Shown: in pieces, positions 42,366 to 49,558 of the stretch | Position numbering within the stretch: the first letter of the stretch is position 1 | How the letters are laid out: every line of letters begins with the position of its first letter | IMG/VR virus record: IMGVR_UViG_3300021077_000008 | Location: 1-50,183 of that record | Origin: a virus | DNA length: 50,183 nucleotides | Reading direction: 5' to 3' (one strand) | Translations under genes and position numbers: made by a program | Notes under the pieces: model-generated | What the model saw: the letters and a program-made list of their open reading frames with translations, nothing else | Told to the model about the DNA's origin: nothing | The model's database searches: none

Positions 42366-43934
42366 TTATTTTCCTTCTAGCAATTGGACGATTTGTTCTT
42401 TATGTTTTAAGTCAGATTCTTGAATAGCTTTTATTAAAGTTTTAGTTCCCCAATGTTGATGTATCATGAATTCTATTAGTTCTAGTTTTCTTTCTGGTTT
42501 GAAGTCATGTTCACAAATTTTATAGAATATAGAATCTTTACCTAGGTCAGAATCTACTTTAGGATTTAGACCGGCTATTACTAAATCTTCTAATATGGTT
42601 TCTATTCCTTTTGTTATAGATATATGGTCGAAAGCTTTTGCAATTTCTTTTTGATTATTTTTAACTGGATAATTTTCTAAAAGTTTTTCAAAGTTTTTTA
42701 GAGTATCTGGTTCGAAAATCGCTTTATAACCAGTTAGAACATCTTTGATTAAACTTATTACTACGTCTTCATTTGCTGTTCCATATTTCCAATCAAGTTT
42801 AGGATGATGTGATAGAAAATCTTCTAGATATATTTCCCCACGATCTAAAAAATTTTTAATATAATATCTGAAAAGAGGACCATTGTTATGTTCGGTTTTT
42901 CTAGTCGCTATTCCAAATTCTAAAGCCTTGATATATTCTCGATAATCTGATATATAATCTTCGGCATATTTTTCTTCGGAAGAATGTGGGGCATCTAATT
43001 TCAAAAGTTTTTCTAAAATATTCCAGGAACCATTTCGGAAAGCTAGGTCAGTTAGATACAACCCTTTCTCAGTTTTTTCGGAAAGGTTGAACAAATTTGT
43101 TTTTAAAAGTGGTTCTAAAAGATCTTCCAAACCTTCTTTAACAGTTGCTTCTAGAGCATTCAAATCCGCCCCATCTTTTTGTTTAAGATATTTGTAACGA
43201 GTTTTATCTTCTAACGCATCTAATATTAAAGTTTCGTTCCAATTCTGTTCTGATATTTTATCTAATTTTAATAGAGGATTCTTAGTATGTTTGAATCTTT
43301 CTTCAGTATCTATAAACTCTTCATCTATTACTTTATAAGATTTTGGATTTAGAAATACTGCTTGCGTTGGTTCGTTTGAATGGATTACTTTAGTTCCATT
43401 ATCTACTACATAATCGAAACCTAGGTCTATTAAAATTTTTGTCCATTTTGTAGGGGATACCATATTATTTACTCCTACACCATTACCATTTCTTGAAAGC
43501 TCTCTAGTAATATTCCAAAGTTTTCCCATAGGAGTATCTATCAGTGCTTCATCAGACCATTTCTCTATATGGTGCTCTTTTATGTTATATTTAAGTTTAA
43601 TGATTTCCAACAAATTTTCTAAAGCCTTTTCGGAAATATCATCGGAAAGAACCTTATCATTTGTAGGTTTAATTATTTTAATCTTTACTGGTTTGTTCTG
43701 TCCACGATAGGGTATATTTTCAGTCATAGCAAACTTCAAAGGATACACATAAACGCCTATAGGAGTGTCGTAAGGGCTTTTAGGATTGATTCCAGCTTTG
43801 TCTACCGAAACGAATGATACAAATAAATTATCATCTGGTTTATAATTCTTTTGAAGATATTCTAACCAAAGTTCTTTATTCTTTTTTCCTACTGGTTTGT
43901 CTTCGTTTATTTGTAGATATTGTGAGAATTTCAT
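42366..43934 (-). CDS. Tandem paralogue 3: N-terminal phage domain plus repeat-like tail
   Basis: At 522 residues. MKFSQYLQINEDKPVG is followed by the domain shared by three genes: NKELWLEYLQKNY, DKAGINPKSPYDTPIGVYVY (~45-65), GKLWNITRELSRN, then LGFDYVVDNGTKVIHSNEPT with QAVFLNPKSYKVIDEEFIDT (~178-215). The C-terminal ~290 residues are helical with an ankyrin-like look (KGLYLTDLAFRNGSWNILEK, then LLKLDAP). The function is unknown. It overlaps the upstream paralogue by 4 nt. Confidence 0.6.
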   Translation of the reverse strand: MKFSQYLQINEDKPVGKKNKELWLEYLQKNYKPDDNLFVSFVSVDKAGINPKSPYDTPIGVYVYPLKFAMTENIPYRGQNKPVKIKIIKPTNDKVLSDDISEKALENLLEIIKLKYNIKEHHIEKWSDEALIDTPMGKLWNITRELSRNGNGVGVNNMVSPTKWTKILIDLGFDYVVDNGTKVIHSNEPTQAVFLNPKSYKVIDEEFIDTEERFKHTKNPLLKLDKISEQNWNETLILDALEDKTRYKYLKQKDGADLNALEATVKEGLEDLLEPLLKTNLFNLSEKTEKGLYLTDLAFRNGSWNILEKLLKLDAPHSSEEKYAEDYISDYREYIKALEFGIATRKTEHNNGPLFRYYIKNFLDRGEIYLEDFLSHHPKLDWKYGTANEDVVISLIKDVLTGYKAIFEPDTLKNFEKLLENYPVKNNQKEIAKAFDHISITKGIETILEDLVIAGLNPKVDSDLGKDSIFYKICEHDFKPERKLELIEFMIHQHWGTKTLIKAIQESDLKHKEQIVQLLEGK

Positions 43935-45106
43935 TTTACCATATCCTCTAGCCTATCTATTATTTCTTTTCTATTTTTTACATATTGAGAATGTTCTAAA
44001 TCTCTTTTAAGATATATTGAAAGTTTCGTAAGATATCCAGAAGATATTTCTTTACTATACATTCGTTCGTCTTCCAAATTTATTAACTTATTTAATATTT
44101 TAAAATGGTTTTCATTATCATAATTTTCTTCTATAGCGCCTTTAAAATAAAATTCAAAATTTTCTAATTTATTGTTTTTTAAAAAATATTTAAAAATCTT
44201 ATCGAAAAGAATTCCATTATCTATTTTTATAGTATAGTCTAACGCATCTAACACATCATCACTATCTGTTATCTTTAAAAACTTATATTTCTTATCTTCT
44301 AAAATTTTTTCTACAAGATGATAATTCCATCTACCTTTTGAAATTTTTTCTATCAAATCTTTGGTCTCTTTATTATGAGTATGCTTAAATCTTTCTTCAG
44401 TGTCTACAAACTCTTCATCTATTACTTTATACGCTTTAGGAGTTAAAAAAACTGCTTGAGTAGGTTCTGAAGGATGTATAATACCAAACCCATTATCTTG
44501 AACATAATCGAAACCAAGATCTCTTAAAAGTTTGTTCCAAATGACTGCTGAATTTTTTGCAGGATTTTTGTTGACTCCAGAAAGCGCATCAGCCAATTCA
44601 TCTGGAGTCATATCTTTCGGAGATTTTTCTGGTTTGTTTTTAGAAAGTTTTAACGAAAACATTCTAGCAATATTCCAAAGCTTTCCAAATGGCGTTTTCT
44701 TTCTAGCTTTGTTATTCCATTCTAAAAGTTCTACAGAATCTATTTTATATTGTTTCTTTAATATGTCCTTGTAATGATTTAATTCAGCTTCTGTCAAATC
44801 ATCATTAAGAACTTTTTCGGAAAGTCTTTTTAAAACCTTTACTTTCTTTGGTTTAATCTCTCCACGAAAAGGAACATCTTCTTCCTCTAATACAAATTCT
44901 AAAGGATATGTATAAACGCCTATAGGAGTGTCGTAAGGGCTTTTAGGATTGATTCCTATCTTATCTACATTTACAAAAGACACATAAAGTTTGTCTAGAT
45001 CTTTTGATTTTGAATACTTTTCTTTCAAATAATCAAGCCAAAGTTCTTTATTTTTTAACCCGACCGGAACATCTTCAAATAACTCTATGTATTCTGAGAA
45101 TTTCAT
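43931..45106 (-). CDS. Tandem paralogue 2: N-terminal phage domain
   Basis: At 391 residues. MKFSEYIELFEDVPVG, then the shared domain: DKIGINPKSPYDTPIGVYTY, GKLWNIARMF, a unique Lys/Pro-rich insert (KNKPEKSPKDMTPDELADAL), LGFDYVQDNGFGIIHPSEPT, QAVFLTPKAYKVIDEEFVDT. The C-terminus is helical and shorter than in the two sisters. Conservation of GINPKS, TPxGVYxYPL and the EPTQAVFLxPK block across all three suggests a binding or catalytic site there. It overlaps the neighbouring genes by 4 nt at both ends, so one operon. Confidence 0.6.
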   Translation of the reverse strand: MKFSEYIELFEDVPVGLKNKELWLDYLKEKYSKSKDLDKLYVSFVNVDKIGINPKSPYDTPIGVYTYPLEFVLEEEDVPFRGEIKPKKVKVLKRLSEKVLNDDLTEAELNHYKDILKKQYKIDSVELLEWNNKARKKTPFGKLWNIARMFSLKLSKNKPEKSPKDMTPDELADALSGVNKNPAKNSAVIWNKLLRDLGFDYVQDNGFGIIHPSEPTQAVFLTPKAYKVIDEEFVDTEERFKHTHNKETKDLIEKISKGRWNYHLVEKILEDKKYKFLKITDSDDVLDALDYTIKIDNGILFDKIFKYFLKNNKLENFEFYFKGAIEENYDNENHFKILNKLINLEDERMYSKEISSGYLTKLSIYLKRDLEHSQYVKNRKEIIDRLEDMVK

Positions 45107-46923
45107 AAAAATGCTCCTAAAATTTTCTTAACAGTTTCCGGAACTTTATCAGACTTTAATGCGGACTTAAGATATTCTTTATTACAACAGAAATATTTCT
45201 TAAACTTCTTCCCATCTATGTTAAAAATAATTCCACCATCTGATTCTACCTTTTCTATATCATCTCCGAAAACACTCTTATCTATCCCTTCTACAAACTT
45301 TTTAATAGCAAATCCGTAGAGCATTCCTTTGAAAACTATGAAACCTTTTTTCTTAAGCATCTCCGAAAGTTCTCCAGTAGCTGCCGTCCAAAGAGGAACA
45401 TTTTTAGAGACTAATTCTTCAAGCCCTTTCAAAATTCCTTTAGGATTTCCAGCACAAGAAGTAATTTTCCAGAACCCAGACTTTTGAATTCTTACAGTTA
45501 CAAATCCTTCAGTGTTTCCAAAGAACTTCCAATTTGCGGATCTTTGAATAAACTTATTATAATCCCAAGATTGTCCAGTGGATTTTGTGTAAGAGTCTTT
45601 GAAAACTTTGTAAATCTTTTCTGAGTCTATTTCCGAAATCGTGAATTCAGATTCTAATAGATTGTAGGATTCTTTTAATTCGTCTTTTATTGCTTTCTTA
45701 ACATAGTTTACGGTAATTAAATTAGGATCGTGTTCATAAATTTTTTTGAATAAAGTTTCGTTTGCATAATATATTTTGTAATTAGTGGTTTTCAAAAGTT
45801 CTTTCATAAATCCTAATTCATATGCTTTTAATAATTCTTTTATAACATCATTAAAATAATCATAAAAATCTTCAGAACCTATAAATTCAAATATTTTATA
45901 ATCTTCTTTTAGAAAACTTTTGAAAATCTTTTCTTTAAAAATATCATGATAAGATTCTATAAAAGATAATACAGCATTTTTAGGAACAAAATATAAACTA
46001 TCAAAATCAGTAATTCCAACCGCTTTATAAAATTTAACAAAAAATGATTTGTATAGATTTAATACTTTATCAATAACTCTTGCACCAGCGCCACTATTAT
46101 ATAATCTTCCAAAAATAGCACTAACCAAAACTTTAAATGTGTCTATAATCTTATTTTCGGAAAGTTTCATAATCAATTCTTTATTATTCAAAAGAAAATT
46201 TCCAACAGCTTCTGGAGTAAATTTCTCTAAAAGTTCTTTCAAAGATTTTACATCAAATACTTTATTAGTTGTAACATATCTATTCTCAGTATCTATAAAT
46301 TCTTCGCCAATAACTTTATAAGATTTTGGATTTAAAAATACCGCTTGTGTGGGTTCGTTGTCGTGAATAATTCCATGTCCATCATCTACCACAAAATCAA
46401 AACCCAAATCAATTAGTAACTTAGACCACTTGTTAGGATTTTCGGAAAGTTTTCTAGTAATGTTCCAAATCTTTCCGAATGGTGATTTATTATTTGACTC
46501 TTCTATAACATCTTTTATAAAATTAGAAAAATCTTCATACCTAGATAGAAACGTTTCGTTGGTTTTCAAAAGGCTTTCTACAACTGGCGTCAATTTTTCC
46601 AAAGTCTTTTCTAAATCCTTTTCGGAAAACTTATCATTCAATACTTTATCAGAAACAGCCTTCAACACTTTAATCTTTTTTGGAGAACTTCCTCGAAAAG
46701 GTATTTTATTTCCTTCTAATACCCACGATAAAGGATATGTATAAACTCCATTAGGTGTGTTCCATTTTGATTTAGGATTTATACCTACCTTATCTTCCGA
46801 CACAAAGGTAACATACAGATCTTTAGGATCTTTCGAAAAATTATCTTTTAAATAATCAAACCAAAGTTCTTTATTCTTAATTCCAATTGGCTTTTCTTCT
46901 GTGATATATTCTGAGAATTTCAT
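45103..46923 (-). CDS. Tandem paralogue 1: N-terminal phage domain fused to a GNAT-like domain
   Basis: At 606 residues. MKFSEYITEEKPIG, then the shared domain (DKVGINPKSKWNTPNGVYTY; LGFDFVVDDGHGIIHDNEPT; QAVFLNPKSYKVIGEEFIDT). The C-terminal ~155 residues resemble a GNAT acetyltransferase: FVTVRIQKSGFWKITSCAGN at ~474, PKGILKGLEELVSKNVPLWT, ELSEMLKKKGF. That looks like the acetyl-CoA and substrate strands of the fold, but the call is tentative. The ATG lies exactly 5 nt after an AATAAATA box, itself just after a terminator, so this three-to-four-gene operon probably has a leaderless first gene. Confidence 0.6.
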   Translation of the reverse strand: MKFSEYITEEKPIGIKNKELWFDYLKDNFSKDPKDLYVTFVSEDKVGINPKSKWNTPNGVYTYPLSWVLEGNKIPFRGSSPKKIKVLKAVSDKVLNDKFSEKDLEKTLEKLTPVVESLLKTNETFLSRYEDFSNFIKDVIEESNNKSPFGKIWNITRKLSENPNKWSKLLIDLGFDFVVDDGHGIIHDNEPTQAVFLNPKSYKVIGEEFIDTENRYVTTNKVFDVKSLKELLEKFTPEAVGNFLLNNKELIMKLSENKIIDTFKVLVSAIFGRLYNSGAGARVIDKVLNLYKSFFVKFYKAVGITDFDSLYFVPKNAVLSFIESYHDIFKEKIFKSFLKEDYKIFEFIGSEDFYDYFNDVIKELLKAYELGFMKELLKTTNYKIYYANETLFKKIYEHDPNLITVNYVKKAIKDELKESYNLLESEFTISEIDSEKIYKVFKDSYTKSTGQSWDYNKFIQRSANWKFFGNTEGFVTVRIQKSGFWKITSCAGNPKGILKGLEELVSKNVPLWTAATGELSEMLKKKGFIVFKGMLYGFAIKKFVEGIDKSVFGDDIEKVESDGGIIFNIDGKKFKKYFCCNKEYLKSALKSDKVPETVKKILGAFL

Positions 46924-46928
46924 AAAAC

Positions 46929-46936
46929 TATTTATT
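46929..46936 (-). promoter_or_regulatory. Late-like promoter box AATAAATA, 5 nt from ATG
   Basis: AATAAATA, GTTTT, then the ATG at 46923; directly after a terminator. Confidence 0.6.
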
Positions 46937-46945
46937 TCAAAAATA

Positions 46946-46971
46946 AAAGGCTCAACTTTCGAAGAACCTTT
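46946..46971 (-). terminator. Intrinsic terminator
   Basis: An 8-bp stem (AAAGGTTC / GAGCCTTT in the RNA, one G-U pair) with the same 10-nt loop as the terminator at 38265, followed by TTTTATTTTT. It lies 29 nt past the stop of 47000-47731. Confidence 0.75.
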
Positions 46972-46999
46972 AAGAATATTTTCAATTGTTTTTAAGAAA

Positions 47000-47731
47000 C
47001 TATTTCGAAATCTTAGTGTAAATTGTCTCGACCCCTTCCTTAGTCTTTCCGGAAACTTTGAACCCTAACTTTTCGAAAATTTCTCCTTCAACTTCTGTGC
47101 ATTCTCCTGGATATTTTCCTAAAAGAATAATCCTCGAAAAAATATCTCTAAACCCTTCAAACATTTCCTTTTCTCTCGGATTCAATTTCTTAACATTTGT
47201 AGATAATGGGGCTTTAAGAGTTTCAACCAACTTATCTACATTAACTTTAGTTGCGAAATATTTGTCATTATCTAATTCTTTAGCTTCATTCAAATCTTTG
47301 CCAGTATACATAACACCAAATACAACAGCTTTCGGAAATTCTTTCTTAAATTCCCGGCCAACTATAATAGAATCTAACACGGCACTTTTAACATCTTTAT
47401 GCTGAATCTTTTTTGAAGTATCTCCATCAAAGTATCCAGAAATTTGAAATATATATTCTTTCTTTTCTTCCGCTTCTGTAAGTTTCTTCCCAGCTTCGAA
47501 AATGTCTTTAGAATATACTTTAAACTTTCTTTCGTCAAGACCTTCGGAATTTTCTTTACGACCACCCAAATCCCAAACAATACTGACATCACCATTCTTA
47601 TCCAAAACAATCGTATATCCCTTATTACTCCAATGAAATTTCTTACCAGCTTTAAGTTCTTTCTTAAGCTTTTCGAAAGTCAATTCTTCTACACTTTCCG
47701 CAAGCATTCCAATGTAATCTGCAAATTTCAT
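47000..47731 (-). CDS. Unknown protein with putative capsid-targeting N-terminus
   Basis: At 243 residues, beginning MKFADYIGMLAESVEEL (LAES resembles an LxE-type cleavage site). It has an N-terminal domain with KKFHWSNKGYTIVLDKNGDV and a C-terminal half with AVVFGVMYTGKDL, KYPGECTEVEGEIFEKLGFK. The last part faintly recalls an acetyltransferase C-terminus, too weak to assign. A promoter box lies 19 nt upstream and a terminator follows, so it is a single-gene unit. Confidence 0.55.
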   Translation of the reverse strand: MKFADYIGMLAESVEELTFEKLKKELKAGKKFHWSNKGYTIVLDKNGDVSIVWDLGGRKENSEGLDERKFKVYSKDIFEAGKKLTEAEEKKEYIFQISGYFDGDTSKKIQHKDVKSAVLDSIIVGREFKKEFPKAVVFGVMYTGKDLNEAKELDNDKYFATKVNVDKLVETLKAPLSTNVKKLNPREKEMFEGFRDIFSRIILLGKYPGECTEVEGEIFEKLGFKVSGKTKEGVETIYTKISK

Positions 47732-47749
47732 AATAGACCTCTTTTAGAA

Positions 47750-48037
47750 TTATTTAGATTTTTCAGAAAACTTTTTCAAAAACTCTTTCTCAAGTTTTCT
47801 ATAATCCTTTTCTAAATCTATCACCTCTAAAAGATACTCGGCATTATTATAAGCTTCATAACAACATTTGAGAAAATTTTGAATCCTGTTTTCCGAAAAT
47901 TCTAAAAGCTCTTCAAATGTTGGTTCTGAATATTTTCTCAATTCTTTCAAGCAATCTTCAAACATCTCTTTAAGAATAATATTAAAAATCTTTCCGGAAT
48001 ACTTTTCGAAAAGGTAATCTAAAATTGCAGGAAACAC
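47750..48037 (-). CDS. Small helical unknown protein (GTG start)
   Basis: At 95 residues from a GTG overlapping the upstream stop (TAGTG), which indicates translational coupling. It is Glu/Lys/Phe-rich and helical throughout (KEMFEDCLKELRKYSEPTFE), with a Cys pair (KCCYEAYNN). No homologue is recognised. Confidence 0.5.
   Translation of the reverse strand: MFPAILDYLFEKYSGKIFNIILKEMFEDCLKELRKYSEPTFEELLEFSENRIQNFLKCCYEAYNNAEYLLEVIDLEKDYRKLEKEFLKKFSEKSK
47751..47758 (-). promoter_or_regulatory. Late-like promoter box TCTAAATA
   Basis: TCTAAATA plus ATTCT, 19 nt before the ATG at 47731. The upstream gene's TAA stop overlaps it. Confidence 0.55.
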
Positions 48038-48369
48038 TAGACAATCTTCTTAGGTCTTCCGCGTCCTTTCTTAGTTTCGTTAAGAACTTGCTCAGTATTT
48101 TCCGAAGGCTTATCTACAATCTCTTCGTAAAGTTCATTGGGAATCACCGAAGTATTTTGTTCAAATAATTCTCCATCATTTCTCAAAACTTTAATAGTAG
48201 GAATAACTTTAGGACCAGCATTAGGAACCTCTACTAATGTCCCTCTATAACCCCTAGCAACAATTTCTGGAATGTCTGGAGTTAATCCTTGAGACTCTAC
48301 TACATACTTTGTTCCGTAAATCTTGTTCTCAATTGTAATCGGCCAGGGTCTAATGTTTCTATAAATCAT
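48037..48369 (-). CDS. Small protein with C-terminal AT-hook-like motif
   Basis: At 110 residues from the ATG at 48369, chosen because AGGAG lies about 8 nt upstream and MIYRNIRPWPITIENKIYG looks like a natural start; the ATG at 48396 would add nine residues. The C-terminus KGRGRPKKIV contains the RGRP core of an AT-hook, which binds the minor groove of AT-rich DNA. The N-terminal part is beta-rich. It may bind the phage's own AT-rich genome. A promoter box is 45 nt upstream. Confidence 0.6.
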   Translation of the reverse strand: MIYRNIRPWPITIENKIYGTKYVVESQGLTPDIPEIVARGYRGTLVEVPNAGPKVIPTIKVLRNDGELFEQNTSVIPNELYEEIVDKPSENTEQVLNETKKGRGRPKKIV

Positions 48370-48718
48370 TTTCAAATCTCCTGAGCATCTTTTCAATGTT
48401 TTCTTGCTCAGAATTATTTAGAGAGTCTTGGGTCAACTTTCGAATGTTTTTCAAAAGATTTTCTAAACTTCCCATGTTTCTGTAAATCACTTCAGCAAAC
48501 TTAGTGCGGAGTTTTTCATTAGATATTTTTAGAGAAATTGTATAGAAAGCTTTTAATGCTTTGTTAAGAGTATCTTTCGAATAATCTGGACGACAATTAT
48601 TCTTAGTCTGGTGGAATTTTTTAATAGATTCTTTCGAAGGTATTGGATTACCTTTTGAATCAAGGTCTTCCTTTATCGGAGTTTCGGAAAATAATTTATA
48701 AAACTGTAGAAATTTCAT
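48359..48718 (-). CDS. Unknown protein with putative capsid-targeting N-terminus
   Basis: At 119 residues from the ATG at 48718. An upstream in-frame ATG at 48835 would run through a terminator, so it is rejected. The start MKFLQFYKLFSETPIKED carries the shared signature with a SET/E pair. The remainder is helical and basic (FHQTKNNCRPDYSKDTLNKA). An AATAAATA box ends exactly 5 nt before this ATG and there is no Shine-Dalgarno sequence, which supports both the start and a leaderless message. Confidence 0.6.
   Translation of the reverse strand: MKFLQFYKLFSETPIKEDLDSKGNPIPSKESIKKFHQTKNNCRPDYSKDTLNKALKAFYTISLKISNEKLRTKFAEVIYRNMGSLENLLKNIRKLTQDSLNNSEQENIEKMLRRFENDL
48415..48422 (-). promoter_or_regulatory. 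Late-like promoter box TCTAAATA
   Basis: TCTAAATA plus ATTCT, 45 nt before the ATG at 48369; inside the upstream gene. Confidence 0.5.
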
Positions 48719-48723
48719 AGAAT

Positions 48724-48731
48724 TATTTATT
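48724..48731 (-). promoter_or_regulatory. Late-like promoter box AATAAATA, 5 nt from ATG
   Basis: AATAAATA, ATTCT, then the ATG at 48718. Confidence 0.6.
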
Positions 48732-48753
48732 ATAAGATTTGTTTTAAAAAGAA

Positions 48754-48773
48754 AAGACTCAACTTTATTGAGG
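48754..48773 (-). terminator. Weak intrinsic terminator
   Basis: A 5-bp stem CTCAA/TTGAG followed on the minus strand by TCTTTTCTTTTT. Its AAAGACTCAACTTT arm resembles the two stronger terminators. It follows the NUMOD gene by about 40 nt. Confidence 0.45.
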
Positions 48774-48812
48774 ATGTTTGGAAAATTTTTTAAAAATATT
48801 CTTAGGAAAACT

Positions 48813-49232
48813 TTAGAGATATTTGAAACCTTCAATTCCTTTGGATGTTTTTTCTTTCATTATCTGTCTAACTCTTGTATCGGTTTTTCCTATAGCTATT
48901 GAAGCATCTTTAATAGATTTATATTCTACATTTTCGAAAAGTATTGGTTTTGTTTTTGTTATAAATTTTTCGGAAAGTGTTCTTCTATTTAATCTTTTGT
49001 ATCTGTCGTTTCCTTTATCCTCCTCTCTATGTAATTTTGATATAATAGATTTTTCCGTTAATCCTAATATCACAGAAGCTTCCTTAAAATTTTTATAAAA
49101 AATTCCATCAAAAATTATTTCCGAAGAATTAGATTCTCCAATTTTATTGCGCGTTTCTTCTGAACGTTCTTTTCCATATCCAGGATGTAATTCTCCTTTT
49201 TGAAAAGTTCCAGGTTTAATTTGTTCGCTCAT
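48813..49232 (-). CDS. NUMOD/IENR1-type DNA-binding protein (homing-endonuclease remnant?)
   Basis: At 139 residues. ERSEETRNKIGES at 22-34 is a NUMOD3-like motif. Two helix-turn-helix modules of the IENR1/NUMOD1 type follow: IFDGIFYKNFKEASVILGLT (~39-70) and FENVEYKSIKDASIAIGKTD (~97-139). These modules normally sit behind a GIY-YIG or HNH nuclease domain, which is absent. It could be a degraded homing nuclease or a stand-alone DNA-binding protein. It has AAAGGAAA before the ATG and its own sigma70 promoter. Confidence 0.7.
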   Translation of the reverse strand: MSEQIKPGTFQKGELHPGYGKERSEETRNKIGESNSSEIIFDGIFYKNFKEASVILGLTEKSIISKLHREEDKGNDRYKRLNRRTLSEKFITKTKPILFENVEYKSIKDASIAIGKTDTRVRQIMKEKTSKGIEGFKYL

Positions 49233-49272
49233 ATATCATTTCCTTTTGTTTGATTTCTAATGAATTCCTTCT

Positions 49273-49301
49273 AATATAACAAATTTTTAATAACTTGTCA
49301 A
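49273..49301 (-). promoter_or_regulatory. Sigma70 promoter TTGACA-17-TATATT
   Basis: TTGACA at 49301-49296, a 17-nt spacer and TATATT at 49278-49273, about 40 nt before the ATG of the NUMOD gene. Confidence 0.75.
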
Positions 49302-49309
49302 GACCTTTC

Positions 49310-49489
49310 TTAAAGATATTTGAAAAGAGGATTTCCTTTGGCAACCTCTTCCTCCATTATTTGTTTTATCCGGGGCTGAGTTCTGTTAATTTTCTTTCCA
49401 ACTTCTGTTAAAGATTTATATTTTACTCCATTAAAAAGAACTGGTTTCATTTTTTCCGAATGGTCCATATTAACAATTCTATGCTCCAT
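49310..49489 (-). CDS. Short IENR1-type module protein (truncated paralogue)
   Basis: At 59 residues from the ATG at 49489, with an in-frame stop just upstream. PVLFNGVKYKSLTEVGKKIN, RTQPRIKQIMEEEVAKGNPL aligns with the last module of the neighbouring gene (PILFENVEYKSIKDASIAIG; TRVRQIMKEKTSKGIEGF), and both end in FKYL. It is probably a partial duplicate of that gene or the stump of a homing nuclease cut off near the TnpB insertion. Confidence 0.55.
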   Translation of the reverse strand: MEHRIVNMDHSEKMKPVLFNGVKYKSLTEVGKKINRTQPRIKQIMEEEVAKGNPLFKYL

Positions 49490-49558
49490 GTATGTTATTT
49501 AAGTATATTTAATATAGAATAGTTTAGAGATTTATAGAAAAATAATTTTAAGGAATTT

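Noticed and set aside
48719-48835. In-frame 5' extension of the 48359-48718 gene
   Set aside because: It would read through a terminator-like hairpin and the promoter box; the internal ATG carries the shared N-terminal signature.
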